A stretch of DNA of 15,837 nucleotides, taken from contig DPGN01000012.1 in NCBI GenBank assembly GCA_003523185.1, positions 77,636 through 93,472 on the forward strand. The letters are read 5' to 3'. Numbering within the stretch: position 1 is the stretch's first letter; each line of letters opens with the position of its first letter. The stretch is from Halieaceae bacterium. GTDB lineage: Bacteria > Pseudomonadota > Gammaproteobacteria > Pseudomonadales > Halieaceae. The notes beneath the pieces are model-generated. The model worked only from the letters and a program-made list of their open reading frames with translations, searched no databases and was not told where the DNA came from. Of the stretch, positions 8,975 to 15,127 are shown one piece after another. The translations under genes and the position numbers were made by a program.

Positions 8975-10180
8975 TCAGAAACCCTTCGATCGGGCAGCTC
9001 TGTTTAAAGCTCGAGCCCGAGACATGATCTCGTCGCGATCAATGTAAACACCTTGTAAGTGTCGCTTACCTGACCCCCTAAACGCATCCCGCCCATGGAG
9101 TACACGACGATTATCAAAGCACATGATGTCGCCGGCGGTCAGGCGGAACTTCAACTCAAACTCGGGTTGATCGGCCATACGGTGAAATAACCGCAGGGCA
9201 TCGTAGGATCGGCTCACATCTTCATTGGCCATCGCTGGAAAGGCACGTACCGGGTAAAACGCGCGAATCGTCGGCGTATCGCAGCCAGGTAAATAATCAA
9301 TGATGGGCGCGGACCAGCGATGATCGATGCCGGGGCCGCGGTTGAAGAAGATCCAATGCCTTGTCGATAGAAGTTCAAACGCCTCAGGGTGATCGCGCTC
9401 GAGCGCTTCCACAAGTGCCGCCCCATCGGTCAGCGTAGATTCACCACCATCCGCCTCGTTAATCAGGCAATGTAGGAACTGGAATCCCGGAGGGATCTCG
9501 CGTGTGGGCAAATCCGAATGAGGCCCCAGGCGCAAGCCCGTATTCGCCGTGGAATTGGTCTTCGCATCGCCCGCGAGCTCAATATCCGCCTTCACATCCC
9601 ACAACATACCGAAATTACTGTCCCGCACCGGACCGATCCGCTCAGCGAGTTCGAGCAGGTAGCCCTCATGCGTTGGCGAGTTCTCCAACACACAGGCGCC
9701 ATAGACGAGTAAGTTATTGAGTAGCGTCAGGATGATCTCATCATTGTCCAGCGCCTCACTGCCATCCACACGTGGCACCTCACCAATCGAGTCGGTGGTC
9801 CACGATATTGCCTCGGGAAGCCAACTGCTGGGCCGGTGATTATTATCGGCCACATGACGCAACCACCCCGCGTGATAGACAGAGCGCTGGCCGTCATTGA
9901 CCCACTCAACAATGAGATCTCCCGCGTCATCTACCACGGCTACTTTCACTTCAATGTCATCAGTGAGTTCCGCGGGGTCAAGAATGCCCTCCCGGGTTGC
10001 TAGGTCGATGCCGCCCTGACCCATCGCGTTCTCGCGCAGCCAGAATCGGTGGCATGCCAGCTTCGTATCATCAGGCCAGCGGAGATGCACAAAATCACCC
10101 TCGGTGACGACAGCGGCCAACGGGCTGGGTTCGTAGTGATAGAAGTCGGGGGCTAGTGCCTGTGAGACCGGAGTGTTCAT
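8975..10180 (-). CDS. Gamma-butyrobetaine dioxygenase-like Fe(II)/2-oxoglutarate enzyme
   Basis: Predicted to hydroxylate gamma-butyrobetaine to L-carnitine using O2 and 2-oxoglutarate (EC 1.14.11.1), the entry step of this operon. The 401 aa comprise an N-terminal DUF971-like domain (about 25-115: HLRWPDDTKLACHRFWLREN ... VYHAGWLRHV) and a C-terminal TauD-type barrel. Iron ligands are H221 and D223 in GPHSDLPTRE and H362 in CFDNRRVLHGRDAF; R373 in KRHLQGVYID should hold 2-oxoglutarate. QFLHCLINEADGGESTLTDG is typical of bacterial members. Two oddities: the N-terminal domain lacks the cysteine cluster that binds zinc in characterised relatives, and one aromatic substrate-cage position looks changed. 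ATG 10180 has AGGAGG ten bases upstream. A related trimethylammonium substrate, such as the one used by trimethylaminoethylphosphonate dioxygenase, is the main alternative; the carnitine genes downstream favour gamma-butyrobetaine. Confidence 0.85.
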   Translation of the reverse strand: MNTPVSQALAPDFYHYEPSPLAAVVTEGDFVHLRWPDDTKLACHRFWLRENAMGQGGIDLATREGILDPAELTDDIEVKVAVVDDAGDLIVEWVNDGQRSVYHAGWLRHVADNNHRPSSWLPEAISWTTDSIGEVPRVDGSEALDNDEIILTLLNNLLVYGACVLENSPTHEGYLLELAERIGPVRDSNFGMLWDVKADIELAGDAKTNSTANTGLRLGPHSDLPTREIPPGFQFLHCLINEADGGESTLTDGAALVEALERDHPEAFELLSTRHWIFFNRGPGIDHRWSAPIIDYLPGCDTPTIRAFYPVRAFPAMANEDVSRSYDALRLFHRMADQPEFELKFRLTAGDIMCFDNRRVLHGRDAFRGSGKRHLQGVYIDRDEIMSRARALNRAARSKGF

Positions 10181-10208
10181 GTTGCCAACGCCTCCTGCGG
10201 CGCATGTG

Positions 10209-10225
10209 TCACACCGTCTGTGTGA
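10209..10225. promoter_or_regulatory. Inverted repeat TCACAC-N5-GTGTGA upstream of the dioxygenase gene
   Basis: TCACAC (10209-10214) and GTGTGA (10220-10225) form a perfect 6-base inverted repeat with a 5-base spacer, ending 29 bases before the dioxygenase ATG. Position and symmetry suit an operator for a dimeric regulator, or a small leader hairpin just before the ribosome binding site. The half-sites are in the opposite order to the CRP consensus (TGTGA-N6-TCACA), so I do not call it a CRP site. Confidence 0.4.
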
Positions 10226-10247
10226 TCGTCATTATTATTAGCTCGGT

Positions 10248-10271
10248 TTTTATGCTTCGTTTTATGCTTCG
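10248..10271. repeat. Perfect tandem 12-base direct repeat
   Basis: TTTTATGCTTCG occurs twice back to back (10248-10259 and 10260-10271), 67-91 bases upstream of the dioxygenase start. On the operon strand it reads CGAAGCATAAAA twice. Close to one helical turn per unit, it could be a pair of regulator half-sites on the same DNA face, or simply a slippage duplication. Confidence 0.5.
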
Positions 10272-10535
10272 CTCTGCGCCACTTTTTATCCTGTCCCCTG
10301 CTCCCATTACAGCGTGGTAAGAGCAGGCTGCGCACCCACATCGTCACGGCTCTTCAAAGCCATCACAACTGAGCTAAACCTACTTCACTGCCAATTTTTC
10401 GCAACGTTTTTTCAGCGCTGTCTTATCACTATTGATTAGCGCTCAAATAAACACTGCGAGGCTGAATAAACCGTGGTAATAACAACAGTGAAAATAACGA
10501 GACCAACCTTCTGACTTTGTCGGCGAGAGATGAAC

Positions 10536-12053
10536 ATGAAACCAAACCAACCAACACGCCTGGCCACTGCACTCTTAAGCCCACTCCTAACCGCGGCTCT
10601 CTTCTTGGGAATAGTCAATGAACACAGCTTTGCCGCAGCGGGCTCAGACTTGGACAGTGGCGTTGCCAATAGCCCAGCTGTCACGCTCGGACTGGAAACA
10701 TCGGGAATCGATCCCTCGGAGATTGCCACCTACAGTCAGTTTGCGGAGTCACTTTTAGCTGATGCCACCGCGCGCGTGACCGCCTATGGCGATGGCAATG
10801 TGCCTGCCTACGCCGAGTACCTAAAAGACGTCTTTATCGAGGGTGGTTTTGATCCGAAAGACATCCATATTCTGCCGCTCGACGAGACCGTCTCACTGGT
10901 TGTGCGCTATCGGGGTGACGGCTCGAGCAATCGGAAGCCCGTGGTGTTCTCATCGCACATGGACGTGGTGCCTGCCGAGGCCGGCGAATGGGTGCGCAAC
11001 CCCTTCGAGCTACAGCAGGACGAGACCTTCTACTTTGGCCGTGGCGTGCTCGATAACAAGTTCGATGTATCGATGCTGACAACCCTGTTTGTATGGCTCA
11101 AAGCACAGGGCTTCGTGCCCAATCGCGATCTCATTATTGCGTTTACAGGTGACGAGGAGTCACTGCAGAACACGGTGCAGGACCTTACCAACAACCACCG
11201 TAATCTGATTGATGCCGAATACGCCATTGTCGTTGATGGTGGTGGTGGCGCCCTGAATGATAGCGGTGAAGCCATTCAGTACATGGTGGGGTTTGCTGAG
11301 AAGACCTACGCCACTTACACCATGACCGCTAAAAATATTGGTGGTCACAGCTCGATGCCCCGAACAGACAATGCGATATTTGATCTTGCCGCCGCTATCC
11401 AACGCATCGAGAACCACCGGTTCGCCATTGAAACGAATGAGATCACGCGCACCTACTTTGAGCGCTCAGCCCCCTTCCTCGATAACGAGGTGAGCGATGC
11501 TATGCGACGCTTTGCCGCCAACCCCAGGGACGAGGAAGCCATTGAGGTATTGCGCGCGCAACCCGAGTACATCGGCACCTTGGGCACCACCTGCATCCCC
11601 ACCATGCTCAGTGGTGGACATGCCGAAAATGCGCTGCCGCGTACCGCAACGGCTACGATCAATTGCCGTATCTTTCCGGGAAACAGTGTCGAGGACATCA
11701 TGGGAGAACTGAGTCTGGTGGCGGGCAATCCTGAGCTCGAGTGGGCCGTGTACGGCATGCCTGTGTCCAGTGATACCTCTCCCTTCAACGATGAGGTCAT
11801 GGGTGCCGTCGAGGCCTCACTAACTCAGTTATACCCCGGCACGCCCGTCATTCCTCGAATGATCTCGGGCACCACCGACGGTGCCTACTTCAGAGCCGCT
11901 GGCATCCCGAGCTATAGCCTTACCGGCATCTTCCTCAACCCCAAAGACAGCTTTGCGCACGGTCTGAATGAACGGGTCCGTCGAGCCAGTATTCCCGAGT
12001 CACTCATCTTCTGGCAGTCGATGATTCGATCCATCGCGAGCGACGCAAACTAG
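10536..12053 (+). CDS. Exported M20-family metallopeptidase
   Basis: Predicted secreted zinc exopeptidase or amidohydrolase of the M20/ArgE/carboxypeptidase-Ss1 group, 505 aa. A basic N-terminus and hydrophobic stretch (about 9-27) ending in FAAAG near residue 36 form a signal peptide. Metal and catalytic residues are all present: H141 and D143 in SSHMDVVPAE, bridging D173 in RGVLDNK, catalytic E207 and ligand E208 in TGDEES, D234 in VVDGGGG, and H475 in FAHGLNERV. A lid/dimerisation domain with KNIGGHSSMP lies between. An ATG two codons upstream (10530) is also in frame, but GAGAG at 10525-10529 is spaced properly only for ATG 10536, so I choose that. It is divergent from the carnitine operon. 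Substrate is unknown: a peptide or an N-acyl amino acid are the family's usual substrates. It may have no link to carnitine. Confidence 0.88.
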   Translation: MKPNQPTRLATALLSPLLTAALFLGIVNEHSFAAAGSDLDSGVANSPAVTLGLETSGIDPSEIATYSQFAESLLADATARVTAYGDGNVPAYAEYLKDVFIEGGFDPKDIHILPLDETVSLVVRYRGDGSSNRKPVVFSSHMDVVPAEAGEWVRNPFELQQDETFYFGRGVLDNKFDVSMLTTLFVWLKAQGFVPNRDLIIAFTGDEESLQNTVQDLTNNHRNLIDAEYAIVVDGGGGALNDSGEAIQYMVGFAEKTYATYTMTAKNIGGHSSMPRTDNAIFDLAAAIQRIENHRFAIETNEITRTYFERSAPFLDNEVSDAMRRFAANPRDEEAIEVLRAQPEYIGTLGTTCIPTMLSGGHAENALPRTATATINCRIFPGNSVEDIMGELSLVAGNPELEWAVYGMPVSSDTSPFNDEVMGAVEASLTQLYPGTPVIPRMISGTTDGAYFRAAGIPSYSLTGIFLNPKDSFAHGLNERVRRASIPESLIFWQSMIRSIASDAN

Positions 12054-12128
12054 CCGACAAAAGCGCGACAAATCATTAGCGGTGAATCCGCCGGAAACGA
12101 CCGTATAGCATCAAAAATCGCAAATTAC

Positions 12129-12175
12129 TTTGCGCTCAAATGGAGTGAAAATTCACACCCAACAAAGAGCGCAAA
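12129..12175. promoter_or_regulatory. Nested inverted repeats upstream of the first MFS gene
   Basis: TTTGCGCTC (12129-12137) is matched perfectly by GAGCGCAAA (12167-12175), with 29 bases between. Inside the loop lies a second small inverted repeat, GTGAA-AA-TTCAC (12145-12156). The structure sits 76 bases after the peptidase stop and ends 78 bases before the transporter start. No T-run follows, so an operator or leader structure for the transporter is more likely than a terminator. This is the main content of the 200-base gap. Confidence 0.4.
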
Positions 12176-12253
12176 ATTCACAGATTTCAGCGCTTGCGCG
12201 GCGATAAAAAATAGTCAAAATGCGCGCTCCGAAACTCACCTGGACCGGGCGAT

Positions 12254-13561
12254 ATGAGCAGCGTTCGATCTGTATTTTCTTTGTTGCTGACCACAGCATT
12301 CTTGCTGACGGGTCACGGCATCCACATGACCTTTTTGCCTCTCATGGCGAGCGACATAGGACTTTCACAGACCGTGATTGGTATCTCCGGGTCTGCGTAT
12401 TTTGCCGGCTTTATTTCAGGCGCCATGGTGACACCGCACATTATTGCCAAGGTGGGGCACATCCGCAGTTTCACCACACTCATGGCCGTATTCCTGTGCT
12501 GCTTCCAGATACTACCCATGACCGATTCAAGCGTGATGTGGATTCTCGTGCGATTCCTACTCGGTGCTGTCATGTGTGGCGCCTACACAGTCGTCGAGAG
12601 CTGGCTATCTGACCAAGCAGACGCGAGTACGCACGGACGTGTTCTCGGTATCTACACCGTGGTTGTACTCGGCGCCATGGCCTTGGGCCAAGGTCTATTG
12701 AGCATGACTTATGGTGAAGCCGCTCAGGTCTTCGCGCTGATCTCCATTCTGATCGGCTGCGCGATCATCCCTGTGAGCTTGACGAGCTCATTGGCGCCGG
12801 CACCGGTACCCGCCACACGCATCAATTTCATGAAGCTTTATCGCCGCTCGCACACTGCGTTCGCTGGTGCGCTGGGCTCAGGGCTCATCATTGGCACTTT
12901 CTGGACCTTGGGGGCGGTGCACGTTGTCAGCGTAACCGGAAACGCCGACTTCGCACCCACGTTTGTGGCCGTGAGCATTTTGGCTGGTGCGCTGGTTCAG
13001 TACCCCATTGGCATTGCCTCTGATCGTATCGATCGGCGGCACGTACTCGCGTTCCTGTGCGTCATGAGTGGCATCACAGCGCTCTACCTATCAAGCGCAA
13101 CCGACACCACCTCGTTACTCGTCGGTGCCGCGGCTTTTGGTGCAGCCAGTAATTCGCTGTACGCTATCTCGCTCGCGAAAGCCGCGGATAACTCACCCCG
13201 CGCAGAATTTGTGATGCTCGGCTCCTCTGTGTTGCTTCTCAATGCAGTGGGGGCGGCCATCGGATCCTTCGTCTTTGGTTGGGCGATGCGTGCTTTCGAG
13301 GGTGATATTCTGTTCACGCTCATTGGCGCAACTAGCCTTGTCTTTGCGTTCTTTATTTCTTCACAACCCAAAGGTGCAACAGCTGTACCCACGGAAGAGC
13401 AAAGCACCTTCGTGGCTGCAACTTCCGCAACTGCACCTGCTGCCCTACGGCAAGACCCACGCGCAGGCGATATTGCTGAAGAAGATCAGCTGACGCCCGC
13501 AGACTCAGTCCCCACAACGGACGAATTGGGCAGCGAGATCGAATACTCAACAGCCGCTTAA
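12254..13561 (+). CDS. MFS transporter, YcaD-like
   Basis: Inner-membrane major facilitator superfamily permease of 435 aa, substrate unknown. About twelve hydrophobic helices are visible within the first 370 residues. The N-terminus (LLTGHGIHMTFLPLMASDIG, then GISGSAYFAGFISGAMVTP) and the stretch VESWLSDQA following the fourth helix resemble the YcaD/UMF group. The motif-A-like GIASDRIDRRHVL is in the loop between helices 8 and 9, whereas the loop between helices 2 and 3 (IIAKVGHIRSF) is degenerate. After the last helix come about 66 polar, acidic and Ala/Pro/Thr-rich residues (about 370-435), longer than usual and probably disordered. The start ATG has only a weak GGGCG signal 4-8 bases upstream. 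The gene is on the same strand as the peptidase, 200 bases downstream, and followed by a terminator candidate. A role in exporting or importing a small metabolite is all that can be said. Confidence 0.85.
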   Translation: MSSVRSVFSLLLTTAFLLTGHGIHMTFLPLMASDIGLSQTVIGISGSAYFAGFISGAMVTPHIIAKVGHIRSFTTLMAVFLCCFQILPMTDSSVMWILVRFLLGAVMCGAYTVVESWLSDQADASTHGRVLGIYTVVVLGAMALGQGLLSMTYGEAAQVFALISILIGCAIIPVSLTSSLAPAPVPATRINFMKLYRRSHTAFAGALGSGLIIGTFWTLGAVHVVSVTGNADFAPTFVAVSILAGALVQYPIGIASDRIDRRHVLAFLCVMSGITALYLSSATDTTSLLVGAAAFGAASNSLYAISLAKAADNSPRAEFVMLGSSVLLLNAVGAAIGSFVFGWAMRAFEGDILFTLIGATSLVFAFFISSQPKGATAVPTEEQSTFVAATSATAPAALRQDPRAGDIAEEDQLTPADSVPTTDELGSEIEYSTAA

Positions 13562-13576
13562 TGCTCGCTATTGAGC

Positions 13577-13612
13577 GCCGCACCCTTGCGTGCGGCACCC
13601 CTCTTTGTTTTT
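13577..13612 (+). terminator. Intrinsic terminator after the first MFS gene
   Basis: GCCGCAC (13577-13583) pairs perfectly with GTGCGGC (13590-13596) across a 6-base loop, 15 bases after the stop codon. It is followed by the T-rich CTCTTTGTTTTT (13601-13612). Seven mostly G-C pairs plus a T-rich tail make a plausible Rho-independent terminator, though four bases (ACCC) separate the stem from the T-rich part. Confidence 0.55.
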
Positions 13613-13688
13613 CGCTGGTTTTTTGCTGGATGTTTTCGCCTAAACCCACTTATGCTGATGTCTCTGGTGGCAGTAGCGAGTGCATTTC

Positions 13689-14978
13689 ATGGGCACTTCA
13701 ACAATTCCCGTTCGGTGGCGCTTTTTCTCCGTCATCTTCATCCTGAGTTTTCTCTCCTACATGCTCCGCCAGCACTTTCCTGTAGCCGGCGAGTTCATGA
13801 TGAAAGAACTGGCCATCAGCGAACTGCAGATGGGCTGGGTGTACGGGGCCTTTTTCTGGGGCTACCTCGTTTTTCAGATCCCGGGCGGCATTTTAGGTAA
13901 GCGCTTCGGCCCCCGACTGACTCTTCTCGTCGCAGGCGCCATATGGGTACTCGCCTGCCTGCTATTCGCGCTATTGCCCGGCAGTTTGGAATCGTCCGTT
14001 GTAGGCACTGTCGGTCTTCTGATCGCCATTCGCGTAATTATGGGAGCCGCGCATGCTCCCATTTATCCGGTTCAAGCCGCCTCGGTGGAACGATGGTTCC
14101 CTGTCGGGCAGTGGGCCCTACCCAATGCGGTCTCGAGCACGGGCCTGTCTTTGGGCGCCGCGGCGGCTGCACCCATATTCTCCATCGTCATTCTCAACTA
14201 TGGCTGGCGCGCTTCGTTTCTTGTCTTTGTGCCAGTGGGGCTGTTGTTCTTCTCAATTTGGTGGTGGTACGCGCGCGATAATCCCAGGGAACACCCAGCC
14301 ATGTCCGAGGCTGAGCTAGAGAGGATCGAAGCGAATCGTTCAGGTTTGACCCAAGATGCAGGCTATGCCGCGTGGCGCCAGCTGCTGGGGCACCGAGAAA
14401 CGTTGCTACTCGGCTCCGCCTATTTCACGCACAACTTTGTCTTCTACTCCTTCGCTACCTGGTTCTTCCATTATCTAGTGAACGTCCTCGGCTTCGGCAT
14501 TATCGAGTCAGGCATGCTAGCCGCCGCTCCCTGGGTACTCGGTGCCGTGGCGGCGACGGTTGGCGGATGGGTCTGCGACACCTTGTGTCACCGCCTAGGC
14601 CCCAAACTAGGTTGTCGTATCCCCGCAATGAGCGGTCTGATCGGCACAGGCATCTTCCTCTACCTCGGCCTATACGCCTCGTCGCCCTATGTTGCCGTTG
14701 CCCTACTTTCGCTCTGCTACGCCTGTACGCAATTCGCCGAAGGGTCTTTCTGGTCAGCTCAGATACACCTTGCAGGCCCCTATACGGCACCCGCCTGTGG
14801 GCTCATGAATACGGGCGGTAGCATCTCAGGCATCATCGTAGGGCCTCTTATGCCCTTCCTTGCGCTCAAGGTAGGTTGGGTGGCGGCGTTGAGTACAGGC
14901 ACCTTTGTCGCCTTCATTGGTGCGGCGCTGTGGATGTTCATCCGCGTCGACAAGCCCTTCCAACCACGGACGAATTAA
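13689..14978 (+). CDS. MFS transporter, anion:cation symporter type
   Basis: Inner-membrane permease of 429 aa with about twelve helices, resembling the anion:cation symporter family that takes up hexuronates, glucarate, phthalate, tartrate and similar organic anions. Visible features are the first-helix block FILSFLSYMLRQHFPVAGEFM, the helix 2 and loop 2-3 signature WGYLVFQIPGGILGKRFGPRL, a helix 4-5 region with APIYPVQAASVERWFP and LPNAVSSTGLSLGAA, a long central loop (DNPREHPAMSEAELERIEANR) and helix 11 GLMNTGGSISGIIVGPLMP, all typical of the group. GTG at 13680 is a possible earlier start; ATG 13689 has GCGAG eight bases upstream and begins closer to the first helix, so I prefer it. The next gene, on the same strand 149 bases on, is a TauD-type dioxygenase, suggesting that uptake and oxidation of one organic anion or zwitterion are linked. 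Actual substrate unknown. Confidence 0.87.
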   Translation: MGTSTIPVRWRFFSVIFILSFLSYMLRQHFPVAGEFMMKELAISELQMGWVYGAFFWGYLVFQIPGGILGKRFGPRLTLLVAGAIWVLACLLFALLPGSLESSVVGTVGLLIAIRVIMGAAHAPIYPVQAASVERWFPVGQWALPNAVSSTGLSLGAAAAAPIFSIVILNYGWRASFLVFVPVGLLFFSIWWWYARDNPREHPAMSEAELERIEANRSGLTQDAGYAAWRQLLGHRETLLLGSAYFTHNFVFYSFATWFFHYLVNVLGFGIIESGMLAAAPWVLGAVAATVGGWVCDTLCHRLGPKLGCRIPAMSGLIGTGIFLYLGLYASSPYVAVALLSLCYACTQFAEGSFWSAQIHLAGPYTAPACGLMNTGGSISGIIVGPLMPFLALKVGWVAALSTGTFVAFIGAALWMFIRVDKPFQPRTN

Positions 14979-15031
14979 GCACCACAAACCCGCTAAATCG
15001 ACCCGCTTTTGATTGCACCGTTATGGCCTTC

Positions 15032-15064
15032 GGGTCTATTCTCGCTCGGCGCATGGCGAGACCC
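15032..15064 (+). other. Hairpin between the second MFS gene and the dioxygenase gene
   Basis: GGGT (15032-15035) with ACCC (15061-15064) and CTCGC (15041-15045) with GCGAG (15056-15060) stack into a 9-pair stem with a 5-base bulge and a 10-base loop. It lies 54 bases after the transporter stop. No T-run follows, so termination is uncertain; it could attenuate read-through into the dioxygenase gene. Confidence 0.35.
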
Positions 15065-15083
15065 ACGCGCCCATAAAAAAATA

Positions 15084-15108
15084 AGCCGAAAGCAAATGAT
15101 CATCGGCT
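15084..15108 (+). promoter_or_regulatory. Hairpin or operator just before the TauD-type gene
   Basis: AGCCGA (15084-15089) and TCGGCT (15103-15108) form a perfect 6-base inverted repeat with a 13-base loop containing the palindrome TGATCA. It ends five bases before the ribosome binding site GCGGGGA (15114-15120). The location suits an operator or a structure that controls translation start. Role inferred from position only. Confidence 0.35.
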
Positions 15109-15127
15109 ATGTAGCGGGGAAACCTAC

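Larger units (their letters stand above)
10181..10535. other. Divergent regulatory region between the carnitine operon and the peptidase gene
   Basis: These 355 bases hold no gene I can support. They must contain promoters for the minus-strand operon and probably for the plus-strand peptidase. On the operon side are a Shine-Dalgarno sequence (AGGAGG, minus strand, 10191-10196), an inverted repeat at 10209-10225, and a perfect 12-base tandem duplication at 10248-10271. TAATAAT-like A/T-rich motifs near 10231-10240 could be a minus-strand -10 region. The right third (about 10380-10500) is A/T-rich, but I cannot assign a promoter with confidence. Confidence 0.5.

Noticed and set aside
10209..10225. 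CRP-type binding site
   Set aside because: The half-sites are inverted relative to TGTGA-N6-TCACA and the spacer is 5, so the match is only superficial.
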